Assembly (NCBI RefSeq): GCF_025685425.1
Contig: NZ_JAGTAS010000024.1
Span: forward strand, 99,263-163,262
Length of the DNA: 64,000 nt
DNA from: Terriglobus albidus
GTDB lineage: Bacteria > Acidobacteriota > Terriglobia > Terriglobales > Acidobacteriaceae
Direction of reading: 5' to 3'
Part shown: positions 15,748 to 24,663 of the stretch, in pieces
Position numbering within the stretch: position 1 is the stretch's first letter
Layout: every line of letters starts with the position of its first letter
Made by a program: the position numbers and the translations under genes
The notes under the pieces: model-generated
The model's database searches: none
Seen by the model: only the letters and a program-made list of their open reading frames with translations
What the model was told of the DNA's origin: nothing

Positions 15748-17976
15748 GTGATCACACGGCGTAGCTTTATTGGTTCTCTGTCCGCGGTCTCCGCTGGTCT
15801 GGCGGTAGCCGACGCTCTCCCCCTTACTGCTTTTGCGAAGTCATCCGCCTCCGGCGATGTGACCAAATATGTGAAGATCGCCATCGGTACCGGCGGTCAC
15901 GGACATACCTATCCGGGCGCGACTGTGCCGTGGGGAGCTGTACAGCTGAGCCCCGATACCGGCGTAAAGGGCTGGGATCATTGCTCCGGATATCACTGGG
16001 ATGACAAAACCATCCTCGGCTTCAGCCATACCCATCTCAGCGGTACCGGCGCCGCCGACCTGCTCGACTTCCTGGTCGTGCCGCGGGTTGGAGCGGTCAA
16101 GCTGTCGCCATCGGAGTATCAGCAGAGCTTCTCGCACGACGAAGAGGTCTCGCGTCCGGGATATTACAGCGTGAAGCTGAAGGACTCCGGTATTCTCGCG
16201 GAGCTTACCGCGACAGAGCGTTGCGGGGTTCACCGCTACACCTTCCCGGAGTCGAAGTCCGCGACGATCATGCTCGACATGACGCATCTGATCGAAGGCA
16301 ATCCGCAGAAGATCAACTGGGCCAAAGTGAAGGTAGAAGGCCATCGGATGCTGACCGGCGGGCGCAGCACCCAGCTTTGGGCGCCAGGGCGCGAGATCTA
16401 CTTTGCGATGGAGTTCTCCCGTCCCGCGGAAGCAATCCAGATCTTTGCCGATGACAAGCCGGTGCAGGGAGAGAGCTCCAACGAGCCGCGCTTGAAGGTC
16501 GTGGCCCACTTCAACACGACGGCAGGAGAGAAGATCCTGGTGAAGACGGGCATCTCCGGTATCAGTACGGAAGGCGCGTTGGCGAACCTGAAGGCTGAGG
16601 TTCCCCACTGGGACTTCGATGCGGTGCAGCATAAGGCGCACCAGGCATGGCAGGAGGCGCTCGGGGCCATTCAGGTAGAGACGGAGAATACCCGCCACAA
16701 GGAGATCTTCTACACCGGCCTGTATCACACCATGCTGGCGCCCACGCTCTTTGATGACGTGACTGGTAAGTACGCGGGCATGGATGGCAAGGTGCACGAT
16801 CTGCCTGCGGGACTGCATAACTACTCCACCTTCTCGCTGTGGGATACCTACCGCGCGTTGCATCCGCTTTACACGCTGATCGCTCCAGAGAAGGTGCCTG
16901 ACCTGGTCAACTGCCTGATCCGGGAAGCAGAGCAGAGCCCGGGTGGCGTGCCCATTTGGCCGCTGCAGCAGAAGGAGACCTTCTGCATGGTTGGCTATCA
17001 CTCCGCGCCGGTCGTCGCGGAGGCGTTGGTGAAGGGCTTCCAGGGTATCGACGCCAAGGCCGCCTACAAGGTCTTCCGCAAGCGCGCCATGGTCGATGAC
17101 TATCGCGGTCTGGGAGCGTATCGCAAGTACGGCTACATCCCCTGCGATATCGAGGAAGAGAACGCCTCGAAGACGATGGACTACGCCTACGACGACTCTG
17201 CTGTTGCGGCGATTGCCAAAGCGGCGGGCGAGCAGCAGGAGGCGGAGCTGCTGAAGAAGCGCTCGAAGAACTACCGCAATCTCTATGACAAGGAGAGCGG
17301 TTTCATCCGCCCGAGGTATGCGGATGGTAACTGGGCCGGCCCATTTGCTCCGAATGCCATCAATGTCTCACGTAAGTGGCGCGACTATACGGAGTCGAAC
17401 GCGTGGGTGACAACCTTCAGCGTGCAGCACGATCCCAATGGCCTGGCAGAGCTGATGGGCGGTAAGCAGGCTTTGGAGAAGAAGCTGGATGACCTGTTCT
17501 CAGCCGATCCAACGCAGCCATCAGATATGCCACCGGATGTGGCCGGACTTGTCGGCCAGTATGCGCACGGCAACGAGCCGAGCCATCACATCGCGTATCT
17601 CTACAACTACGCCGGCGCTCCGGAGAAGGCACAGAAGCGTCTCCGCAGTCTGATGGAGACGATGTACGATAACAAGCCTGATGGCATGCAGGGCAACGAG
17701 GACTGCGGCCAGATGTCGGCCTGGTATGTGCTGAGCGCTCTGGGGATCTATCCAGTCGATCCTGTCAGCGCCAGGTGGGATGTCGGTACACCGCTTTTCG
17801 ATCGGGCGACGCTTGAGGTCGGCAACGGCAAGACGCTGACCATTGAGACCAAGCGCAGCTCCGCCGACGCGGCGATTGTGAAGAGCATCATCTTCAATGG
17901 TGAGAAGCATGAAGGACTGACCTTCGAGCACGCCGCTCTGGCCAAGGGCGGGAAGATCGTCTTTGAGATGGTGTAG
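15748..17976 (+). CDS. GH92 family alpha-mannosidase, Tat-exported
   Basis: A 742-residue exported glycosidase. The GTG start gives a twin-arginine signal (TRRSFIGSLSAVSAGLAVA) with a cleavage region near AFAKS. GH92 features follow in order: 'GTGGHGHTYPGATVPWGAVQ' at residue ~50, 'SGYHWDDKTILGFSHTHLSG', 'FSLWDTYRALHPL', 'GGVPIWPL', and near the C-terminus 'GNEDCGQMSAWYVLSALGIY'. GH92 enzymes are calcium-dependent exo-alpha-mannosidases acting on alpha-1,2/1,3-linked mannose of yeast or host glycans. Linkage specificity cannot be assigned here. It probably supplies mannose in the periplasm. HrpB follows 45 bases downstream but is unrelated in function. Confidence 0.93.
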   Translation: MITRRSFIGSLSAVSAGLAVADALPLTAFAKSSASGDVTKYVKIAIGTGGHGHTYPGATVPWGAVQLSPDTGVKGWDHCSGYHWDDKTILGFSHTHLSGTGAADLLDFLVVPRVGAVKLSPSEYQQSFSHDEEVSRPGYYSVKLKDSGILAELTATERCGVHRYTFPESKSATIMLDMTHLIEGNPQKINWAKVKVEGHRMLTGGRSTQLWAPGREIYFAMEFSRPAEAIQIFADDKPVQGESSNEPRLKVVAHFNTTAGEKILVKTGISGISTEGALANLKAEVPHWDFDAVQHKAHQAWQEALGAIQVETENTRHKEIFYTGLYHTMLAPTLFDDVTGKYAGMDGKVHDLPAGLHNYSTFSLWDTYRALHPLYTLIAPEKVPDLVNCLIREAEQSPGGVPIWPLQQKETFCMVGYHSAPVVAEALVKGFQGIDAKAAYKVFRKRAMVDDYRGLGAYRKYGYIPCDIEEENASKTMDYAYDDSAVAAIAKAAGEQQEAELLKKRSKNYRNLYDKESGFIRPRYADGNWAGPFAPNAINVSRKWRDYTESNAWVTTFSVQHDPNGLAELMGGKQALEKKLDDLFSADPTQPSDMPPDVAGLVGQYAHGNEPSHHIAYLYNYAGAPEKAQKRLRSLMETMYDNKPDGMQGNEDCGQMSAWYVLSALGIYPVDPVSARWDVGTPLFDRATLEVGNGKTLTIETKRSSADAAIVKSIIFNGEKHEGLTFEHAALAKGGKIVFEMV

Positions 17977-18021
17977 TAGCGATCATTTGACGCTCGACTC
18001 ACAGCGTGTTGCGATGGAGAT

Positions 18022-20343
18022 GTGAACGTTTCAAAACAACTTCCGGTCGATCTCATTCTGCCGGAGGTTGTCCAGCATCTCCTCGCAACGCCTTCTCTTG
18101 TGATTGAAGCGGCTCCCGGCGCGGGTAAGACGACCCGCGTTCCTCCGGCGCTGCTCAAGATTCTCTCAGGCGAAGTCATCGTTCTGGAACCGCGGCGCAT
18201 TGCCGCGCGTATGGCCGCACGTCGCGTCGCCCAGGAAATGGGCGAACAGCTTGGTGAGACGGTCGGCTACCAGGTGCGCTTCGAAGAGGTCTCGGGCCCG
18301 CGGACGCGGCTGCGGTTTGTCACTGAAGGCGTGTTGACGCGCCGCCTGCTCTCGGACACGCAACTTAAGGGTGTCAGCGCCGTTGTGCTGGATGAGTTCC
18401 ATGAGCGGCATCTTGATGGCGATCTTGCGCTAGGGCTGTTGCGCAGGCTGCAGGCGACGACGCGTCCGGACCTGAAGATCATCGTCATGTCGGCCACGCT
18501 CGATGCCGCGCCGATCGCCCACTATCTGAATAACTGTCCGATTGTGCGGAGTGAGGGCCGCGTCTTTCCGCTGCAGCTTGATTACGCGGGCTACTCCGCA
18601 GCTCCGTTAGAGCAGCAGGTGGCTCGCGCTGTGGAGACGCTTCTTGCTGAAGGCGAGACCGGTGACACGCTGGTCTTTCTGCCAGGTGTTGCTGAGATCC
18701 GCCGCGCTATACGTGAACTCGAGCCCATCGCCCGCCGGAGAGACATCCTGCTGGCTCCACTCTATGGCGAGCTTTCTCCTGCCGAGCAGGATATGGCGGT
18801 GCAGAAGGCGGCAAAGCAGAAGATCATCGTCTCTACGAACGTTGCTGAGAGCTCGGTGACAGTGGAAGGTGTAACTGCCGTTGTCGACAGCGGTCTGGCT
18901 CGTATCGCCGGTCACTCGCACTGGACGGGGCTTCCGATTCTTGAAGTGCAGCGCGTCAGTCAGGCCAGCGCGAAGCAGCGTGCGGGACGTGCCGGTCGTA
19001 CCGCGCCCGGCCGTGTGATTCGGCTGTATGCCGAAGAGGACTTCCGCCGCCGCCCCGAGGTCGATCGTCCCGAGATCGTGCGCGAAGATCTCAGCGGCCT
19101 GGTTCTCGGCCTTCGTGCGATGGGACTTGATATTGATCAGATTCCGTGGCTTGATGCTCCGCCCGTCGAGGCCGTTGCTGCTGCCAATGGGCTGCTGGAC
19201 CGGCTGGGCGCGACGGGAGAGTCAGCGAAACAGCTTGCAAGACTTCCGATAGAGCCGCGTCTTGCGCGCGTGGTGCAGGAGTCTATGCGCCGCGGCGTTG
19301 GTGAAAGCGGGTGCAGGCTGGCAGGTCTGCTGGCTTCAGGCGTACGCATTGAGAAGGGCGACATTCTCGAAGCTCTCGACCAGCCGATGGACGATCGTGT
19401 CCGTCGCCAGGTGGATCAGTTGAAGCGTGCTGCCCGTCCGGCGAAACAAACGAAGCACGATGATGATGCCTTGCTGATCAGCGTTCTGGCGGGCTTCCCG
19501 GATCGTGTGGCTCGGCGGCGTTCCGGAAATACTGTGATGCTTGCGGGCGGCATGGGGGCTGAGGTCTTTGGGCATCCGCGTCCGTATGAGTTTCTTCTGG
19601 CTCTCGATGCGGAGGAGCGTAAAGAACGCGGAGCTCCACTGATCCGCCTGACGGCGCGCATGGAGCCTGAGTGGCTGATAGATCTCTTTCCCGAGCGTGT
19701 TATCGAGAAACGCGAGGTTGTCTGGAACCGCCGGGGCGAACATGCAGAGGCAATCAGCTCGTTGGAGTACGACGGATTGGTCCTGGAAGAATCGCGCGGT
19801 CCTGCAAGCGAAGAAGAAGCTGCTGCGGTGCTCGCGCATGAGGCGGTCACACTGGGTGTCGAACGCTTTGTCGATCCTGAAGCCCTGGCAGAGTTGCAGG
19901 CGCGCATTTCCTTTGCCGGTGTCGAGAGCGTCGATATCGAGGACGCGCTGCGGGAGCTTTGCTATGGGCTAAAGCGCTTTTCGGAGCTACGTAAGGTCGC
20001 ATCGACAGATCTGCTGCCGTTGCTGGAGCAGCGCGCCGGCCGTCTGGATGAGATCGCTCCGGCGAAGCTGAAGCTGGGCGGCGGGCGCTGGGTGAAGGTG
20101 CACTACGATCTCGGAAAACCACCATGGATCGAATCGCGGCTGCAGGACTTCTTCGGGATGAAGGAGACGCCGCGAATTGGCCGTGATCGCACGCCGGTGG
20201 TGGTTCATCTGCTGGCGCCGAACCATCGCGCGGTGCAGACCACGACCGATCTCGCAGGCTTCTGGCAGCGGTTGTATCCGGAGGTCCGTCGAGAGCTGAT
20301 GCGTCGTTATCCGCGGCATCAATGGCCGGAGAAGCCGGTATAG
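18022..20343 (+). CDS. hrpB: ATP-dependent helicase HrpB
   Basis: A 773-residue DExH-box helicase with the complete HrpB layout. Motif I is APGAGKTTRVP (residue ~32), motif II DEFHERHLDGDL, motif III VMSATLDA, and motif VI QRAGRAGRTAPG, followed by helicase-associated and C-terminal HrpB domains ending with 'FWQRLYPEVRRELMRRYPRH'. The start is GTG with GGAG just upstream. HrpB is a cytoplasmic RNA helicase of DEAH type whose cellular role is poorly defined. No terminator hairpin with a T-tract follows; the downstream gap holds a repeat. Confidence 0.93.
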   Translation: MNVSKQLPVDLILPEVVQHLLATPSLVIEAAPGAGKTTRVPPALLKILSGEVIVLEPRRIAARMAARRVAQEMGEQLGETVGYQVRFEEVSGPRTRLRFVTEGVLTRRLLSDTQLKGVSAVVLDEFHERHLDGDLALGLLRRLQATTRPDLKIIVMSATLDAAPIAHYLNNCPIVRSEGRVFPLQLDYAGYSAAPLEQQVARAVETLLAEGETGDTLVFLPGVAEIRRAIRELEPIARRRDILLAPLYGELSPAEQDMAVQKAAKQKIIVSTNVAESSVTVEGVTAVVDSGLARIAGHSHWTGLPILEVQRVSQASAKQRAGRAGRTAPGRVIRLYAEEDFRRRPEVDRPEIVREDLSGLVLGLRAMGLDIDQIPWLDAPPVEAVAAANGLLDRLGATGESAKQLARLPIEPRLARVVQESMRRGVGESGCRLAGLLASGVRIEKGDILEALDQPMDDRVRRQVDQLKRAARPAKQTKHDDDALLISVLAGFPDRVARRRSGNTVMLAGGMGAEVFGHPRPYEFLLALDAEERKERGAPLIRLTARMEPEWLIDLFPERVIEKREVVWNRRGEHAEAISSLEYDGLVLEESRGPASEEEAAAVLAHEAVTLGVERFVDPEALAELQARISFAGVESVDIEDALRELCYGLKRFSELRKVASTDLLPLLEQRAGRLDEIAPAKLKLGGGRWVKVHYDLGKPPWIESRLQDFFGMKETPRIGRDRTPVVVHLLAPNHRAVQTTTDLAGFWQRLYPEVRRELMRRYPRHQWPEKPV

Positions 20344-20471
20344 GCCCATGCACCTGGTGCCCCATGCTCGGGGTCCCCAACGAACTGTTCGTTGGGATGG
20401 TGTCCCTTGGGGACATGGGTGTTCGCGCGAAGCGCGAATTGTTTTCTGTGTAGGATCTGTATGGGATGAGA

Positions 20472-20516
20472 GGCGGATTTCTCCGCTCCCTTCGGTCGCT
20501 GCGAAATGACAAAAAA
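20472..20516 (+). repeat. Dispersed 'cagatttctccgct' repeat, copy 3
   Basis: GCGGATTTCTCCGCTCCC then TTCGGTCGCTGCGAAATGAC and a run of A. It lies between the convergent hrpB and MFS genes. Confidence 0.75.
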
Positions 20517-20526
20517 ATGAAGCCAA

Positions 20527-21816
20527 CTACGGTGTAGCGGGGGAAACCACAGACTCAGGCTCGTGTTCCCACGTCACTTGTCCGCGTGCGTTGATCACGA
20601 ACCAGTAGAAGACTGTTCCGGTCAGCAGAAACGCGCTGGCAATCGAGAAGGCCGCTCCAAAGCTGTGTGTTGCCGCCAATGTCACTCCAGTAAGCCATGC
20701 AGAGAGTGTGGCTGACAGATTCGCAAAGAGGTTTTGCAGGCTCGTCCACTTGGCAGCCGCTCGTGGACCGGCCAGCGATTGGGTGAGCGCCCAATTATTC
20801 GAGGTGAACAGGCCGAGTCCAAAGCTGGCAATCATCATGGCTCCCATGCTGACCAGTTGCCGATTCGACGCCACCACTACGAACAGAGAGATTGCTGCCA
20901 CAATGCAGCCGATGCACACCGTAGCCTTGCGGACCATCACTGCATTGCGACCCTGCCGCACCAGGCGATCTGAGACTACACCGGCAACGCCGCACGCCAC
21001 CGAAAGGCACCAGAAGGGCAGAGAACTGACAACCACCAGTTGTTTGGCACTGTAGTGATAGCGCTGCTCGAAATAGTAGGGAAGCCAGCTCACGAACATG
21101 CTCCACGCATAGTTGCTTCCGATGTGCCCGATGGCTGCTCCCCAGAACTGCCGCTGCGCCGCCACCTGCAGATAGGTGGGAGACCACGCACGTTCGCCTC
21201 CGTGTGAGACACGAATCGAGCGTGTAGCCACGAACCATAGCGGGATCCATAGCATGCTGCCCAGCCCGAGGACGAGGAACATCATGCGCCATCCGGATGC
21301 GGCAACAATGGCTGTGCCGGCCATGATGCCAAGCGCCGGGCCGATCTTGGTGCCGACATCGATCAAGCTGTTGGCGGTGCCGCGCAACTCTTCCGGGAAA
21401 AGCCTGGTAATGAGCGCCGAGGTCGCCGGAAAGCTTACCGACTCACCGCAGCCCAGAATCAGGCGCAACGTGAAGAGCACGGCAAAGCCGCTGAGGGTAA
21501 TGCCGAAGAGATGCAGATCGCGGCTGAGACCAGTGGCTGCGGTTGCCAGCGACCAGACGACAAAGGCCAGACCAAAGACTTTGGCTGCGTCAAACCGCTC
21601 CAGCAATTTGCCGACGGCGAGTTGCATCAACGTGTAGGAGAGAAAGAACGCAGAGCTCAGCAGGCCAAGCTGCTTCTCGTCCAGCGAGAGGTCGCGCTTC
21701 AGGCTGGTGAGCGCAATCGACAGGCTGCCGCGGTCGATGAAGCAGATGCCCATCGCCAGCACCAGCAGCAGAAGTATCTGCCATTCTTTCGATCGCTTCG
21801 GCGCAATCTCAGGCAC
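20527..21816 (-). CDS. MFS transporter (anion:cation symporter-like)
   Basis: A 12-helix major facilitator. Hydrophobic segments start at 'WQILLLLVLAMGICFIDRGS' and are followed by the loop 'GKLLERFDAAKVFG' between helices 2 and 3, then 'RLILGCGESVSFPATSALIT', which resembles the ACS family of hexuronate/glucarate/organic-anion symporters. The frame is open back to 21873, which would overlap yvcK by ~50 bases. The GTG at 21816, five bases beyond the yvcK stop, gives a normal-length N-terminus of about 429 residues total. This suggests a coupled yvcK-MFS transcript. The substrate is not deducible from the sequence; given the hexuronate genes elsewhere in the window, a sugar acid is possible but unproven. 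Confidence 0.82.
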   Translation of the reverse strand: MPEIAPKRSKEWQILLLLVLAMGICFIDRGSLSIALTSLKRDLSLDEKQLGLLSSAFFLSYTLMQLAVGKLLERFDAAKVFGLAFVVWSLATAATGLSRDLHLFGITLSGFAVLFTLRLILGCGESVSFPATSALITRLFPEELRGTANSLIDVGTKIGPALGIMAGTAIVAASGWRMMFLVLGLGSMLWIPLWFVATRSIRVSHGGERAWSPTYLQVAAQRQFWGAAIGHIGSNYAWSMFVSWLPYYFEQRYHYSAKQLVVVSSLPFWCLSVACGVAGVVSDRLVRQGRNAVMVRKATVCIGCIVAAISLFVVVASNRQLVSMGAMMIASFGLGLFTSNNWALTQSLAGPRAAAKWTSLQNLFANLSATLSAWLTGVTLAATHSFGAAFSIASAFLLTGTVFYWFVINARGQVTWEHEPESVVSPATP

Positions 21817-21820
21817 AGTC

Positions 21821-22912
21821 TTAGGGTCTGCCTTTCGCAGCCAATTGCAGCATGACCTCAGCCACACGGTCATAGTCGTGCCGCAGCACGGCTCCTTCGT
21901 AGACGAAGTTGCCGGTTATAGGCTCGACGCCAAGCGTGCGTACGGCATCGAGGTCAGCCACGATAGGCGCCTGTCCCTCGCGAGCGTACTGTGCCAGCGA
22001 TGCCGCGCTGATGGGGGCGGTGTTGATCAGGGCGTAGTCGAAGAGGCGATGGTGGCCGGCGTGGTCCATGATCTTCTGAATATGCTGTGAGGCGGTCAGG
22101 CCCAGCGATTCGTTCGCCTGGGTCATCAGGTTGCAGACGTAGATGCGGGTCGCCTTTGCTGCGGCGATCGCTTCAGGAATGCCGCGAACCAGCAGATTGG
22201 TAATCAACGAGGTGTAAAGTGAGCCTGGTCCTACGCTGATGAGATCTGCCTGCCGGATCGCCTCCAATGTCTCCGGGACGGGATGCGCCTCGGCGGGTTC
22301 GAGGTACAGCTCGCGAATCCGCTGCCTGCTTGCGGTGATGCTGGTCTCTCCGTGAACGTGGCTGCCATCATCCATCAGGGCAGCGAGGGAGACATTGTCC
22401 GTGGTCGCCGGGTAGATGCGTCCACGCGTGGCGAGAATCTGGGAGGAGTGCTGTACTGCCTGCGCGAAGTCTCCACAGAGATCGTCCAGAGCCGCCAGGA
22501 AGAGGTTTCCCAGCGAGTGGCCTTGCAGCTCTCCCTGTCCAAAGCGGTACTGGAAGAGCCGGGAGAGAAGGTGTTCATCCTCGGATAGCGCCACCAGGCA
22601 GTTACGCACATCTCCCGGCGGCAGCATGTTGAAGTCTTCTCGCAGGCGGCCCGAGGAGCCTCCGTCGTCAGTTACCGTTACGATTGCCGCCAGATCGGCG
22701 AGCAGGCAGGAACCGTCAGGACAGGCAGATGTACCTGTTCCAGCAAGAGCAACGTATCGCTTCAGGCCCCGGAGCAGAGTGGAAAGGCCGGTACCGCCTC
22801 CGATAGCGACGGCACGTAGAGCAGTTGGGGGAACGGACCGCATTCCCGCCAGTGTACGGGAAAAGCTTGAGGACACAGAGCCATCCCTCAGAAGGACCTG
22901 GGCATCGTACAA
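21821..22912 (-). CDS. yvcK: YvcK/CofD-like gluconeogenesis factor
   Basis: A 363-residue protein of the YvcK family: 'AIGGGTGLSTLLRGLK' near residue 40, 'VTVTDDGGSSGRLREDF' near 80, 'PPGDVRNCLVALS', 'GHSLGNLFLAAL', 'DLISVGPGSLYTSLI' and 'CNLMTQANES'. In Bacillus and mycobacteria, YvcK/CuvA binds UDP-GlcNAc and is needed for gluconeogenic growth and cell-wall synthesis. A shorter start at the Met at 22843 is possible because the first 23 residues are not conserved. In many genomes it lies next to rapZ and whiA; neither is here. A perfect palindrome lies just upstream (22929-22949). Confidence 0.9.
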   Translation of the reverse strand: MYDAQVLLRDGSVSSSFSRTLAGMRSVPPTALRAVAIGGGTGLSTLLRGLKRYVALAGTGTSACPDGSCLLADLAAIVTVTDDGGSSGRLREDFNMLPPGDVRNCLVALSEDEHLLSRLFQYRFGQGELQGHSLGNLFLAALDDLCGDFAQAVQHSSQILATRGRIYPATTDNVSLAALMDDGSHVHGETSITASRQRIRELYLEPAEAHPVPETLEAIRQADLISVGPGSLYTSLITNLLVRGIPEAIAAAKATRIYVCNLMTQANESLGLTASQHIQKIMDHAGHHRLFDYALINTAPISAASLAQYAREGQAPIVADLDAVRTLGVEPITGNFVYEGAVLRHDYDRVAEVMLQLAAKGRP

Positions 22913-22928
22913 GGGGTATCCGTCCGAG

Positions 22929-22949
22929 GTAACATTTCGAAAATGTTAC
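22929..22949. promoter_or_regulatory. Palindromic operator candidate between yvcK and the MFS/sORF unit
   Basis: The arms GTAACATTT and AAATGTTAC are perfect inverted repeats around CGA. A tandem GTTACTTGA repeat follows (from 22945). The site is 17 bases upstream of the yvcK start and over 100 bases before the rightward genes, a typical place for a dimeric repressor. No regulator gene is adjacent. Confidence 0.5.
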
Positions 22950-23062
22950 TTGAGTTACTTGAGTTTGTCTGAGATGATGACTTTTGATGTCGTACGATTG
23001 CCCCGGCCGACATAAATGGCGTCAGACCAGAATGGCCGCAGGGCAGGACATGGAGTGTTGCT

Positions 23063-23158
23063 ATGCACGACTTGATTGTTGTAATCGCTTGCCTCGGCGT
23101 GGTTCTTATTCCAGCCGCCGTCCTCGCATTTCGTAGTGAGGAAGCCCAGGAAGAGTAA
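23063..23158 (+). CDS. 31-residue single-pass membrane ORF
   Basis: ATG preceded by GGAG at 9 bases. It encodes one hydrophobic helix (LIVVIACLGVVLIPAAVLAF) followed by an acidic tail SEEAQEE, ending 28 bases before the MFS gene on the same strand. This is the usual look of a small membrane peptide that could accompany the transporter. No family is recognised; the reading rests on the good ribosome site, the hydrophobicity pattern and the operon-like position. Confidence 0.5.
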   Translation: MHDLIVVIACLGVVLIPAAVLAFRSEEAQEE

Positions 23159-23186
23159 CCACGCACTGTGGTAGCATCGGGCCACC

Positions 23187-24482
23187 GTGAAGAATCCGAA
23201 TAGCGCCCACCAGCGTCTGACGCCGTCGCAGAGGAATGCATTCATCGCATGTTTTCTCGGCTGGTCGCTGGATGCCTTTGATTTCTTTATCTTTAACTTC
23301 TGCATTACGGCGATTGCCGCTGACTTTCACGTCAAACGCGCCGTTGTGGTTGAGGGCACGTTCTGGACGCTGGCCATGCGGCCGCTGGGAGCGCTGATCT
23401 TCGGAGCCTTGGCCGAGCGCTGGGGCCGTCGCCGCACCCTGATGCTCAACGTCATCAGTTTTTCGATCTTCGAGCTCGCCAGCGCCTTCGCGCCCACGTT
23501 GACATTCCTGATGATTACCCGCGCGCTCTTCGGCATCGCCATGGGTGGCGAATGGGGTGTTGGCGCTGCACTGGCCTTCGAAACGCTGCCGAAGGAGAGG
23601 CGAGGCTTCTTTTCCGGTCTGTTACAGGAGGGCTACGTCACCGGCAACCTGATTGCCGGCCTGGTCTACGCCCTGGTCTTCCCACATCTGCATATTGGCG
23701 GCGCTTGGGCGCCCTGGCGGACGATGTTCATCATCGGCGCTGCGCCCACGCTGCTTGTTTTCTATATCCGCAGCAAGGTGGAAGAGAGCCCCGCCTGGGT
23801 TGCAGGGCGTGGTGAGACAGCGAAGGCCCCAACCAGAGGACTCTCGCTGCACGACATCAAAACGTACCTTCCGTCGTTCGTCTTCCTCGTGCTGTTGATG
23901 ACCGCTTTCACCTCCTTCAGTCATGGATCGCAGGACCTGTATCCGACCTTCCTGCAGGCCGATCGCGGGACCAACGACTTCTGGAAGGGGATGATCTCAA
24001 ATGTCTCCAGCGTTGGCGCTCTGGCGGGCGGTATCACCTTCGGCACCCTGTCGGAGAGGATCGGCCGACGACGGGCTATCATCCTGGCCTCTCTGCTTGC
24101 CATCCCGATGATTCCGCTCTGGGCCTGGACACATCACTTTGTTCTGATCGCGCTGGGCGGCTTCCTGATGCAGTTTGCCATTCAGGGAGCATGGGGAGTG
24201 GTGCCGGCCTATCTAAACGAGATGGCTCCGTCGGCCGTGCGCGCGACCTTTCCGGGCGTGGCCTACCAGCTCGGCAATCTGCTCTCGTCACGTAACGACG
24301 TCTTTCAGGAAAAGATCGCCGAACATCATTTCGGCGGCGACTTGACCGTGGTTCTCAGTGCGACAGTAGCCATTGTGGCCGTTATTCTGGCGATCATGAC
24401 TGCCCTGGCTAAGGAGCGGAAAGGCCTGGATATGTCACAAGCGCTTGGACAAAATTTAATGATGGAAGAATTGAATCGCTAG
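23187..24482 (+). CDS. MFS transporter, SHS/sialate-lactate symporter type
   Basis: A 431-residue, 12-helix transporter starting at GTG 23187. 'FLGWSLDAFDFFIF' in helix 1, 'RPLGALIFGALAERWGRRRTLM' in loop 2-3, and 'RALFGIAMGGEWGVGAALA' are characteristic of the sugar-acid/lactate proton symporters related to NanT and JEN. It probably imports a monocarboxylate or acidic sugar with protons; the substrate is unknown. The small ORF just upstream may be cotranscribed. The TAG stop shares its last two bases with the 5' end of a ~113-bp palindromic repeat, and a terminator follows at 24605. Confidence 0.87.
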   Translation: MKNPNSAHQRLTPSQRNAFIACFLGWSLDAFDFFIFNFCITAIAADFHVKRAVVVEGTFWTLAMRPLGALIFGALAERWGRRRTLMLNVISFSIFELASAFAPTLTFLMITRALFGIAMGGEWGVGAALAFETLPKERRGFFSGLLQEGYVTGNLIAGLVYALVFPHLHIGGAWAPWRTMFIIGAAPTLLVFYIRSKVEESPAWVAGRGETAKAPTRGLSLHDIKTYLPSFVFLVLLMTAFTSFSHGSQDLYPTFLQADRGTNDFWKGMISNVSSVGALAGGITFGTLSERIGRRRAIILASLLAIPMIPLWAWTHHFVLIALGGFLMQFAIQGAWGVVPAYLNEMAPSAVRATFPGVAYQLGNLLSSRNDVFQEKIAEHHFGGDLTVVLSATVAIVAVILAIMTALAKERKGLDMSQALGQNLMMEELNR

Positions 24483-24594
24483 AGCATTTTTACTGTAGGT
24501 GTAGAGTAGGGCTTCCGCATCTATGGGCGTTTTCCGGAATGAAAACGCCGCTGCACTCCTCTTCCGGGATACCCAGCAACAGGGAAAATGCTCT
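24481..24594 (-). repeat. ~113-bp palindrome-ended repeat, copy A
   Basis: The ends are AGAGCATTTTTACTGT and ACAGGGAAAATGCTCT, imperfect inverted repeats. Inside is a second hairpin, GGCGTTTTC with GAAAACGCC, around a short loop. It is in reverse orientation relative to copies B (37797-37908) and C (48054-48167). It starts within the stop codon of the MFS gene. Confidence 0.85.
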
Positions 24595-24604
24595 GAAGAA
24601 CGAA

Positions 24605-24630
24605 GGGCGCGGCTTATAGCCGCGCCCTTT
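24605..24630 (+). terminator. Terminator after MFS gene
   Basis: GGGCGCGGC pairs with GCCGCGCCC around TTATA, then TTT. It lies between convergent genes and may serve both. Confidence 0.7.
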
Positions 24631-24663
24631 CCGATTCAACCATTCAACTAACCAACTACTCAA

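Noticed and set aside
15841..17001. 386-codon minus-strand frame opposite the GH92 gene
   Set aside because: Antisense to conserved GH92 motifs; no domain or ribosome site.
24481..24594. 113-bp repeat as an ordinary terminator
   Set aside because: Copies also lie in a divergent promoter region (48054) and no T-run follows the outer stem; a dedicated terminator exists just downstream at 24605.
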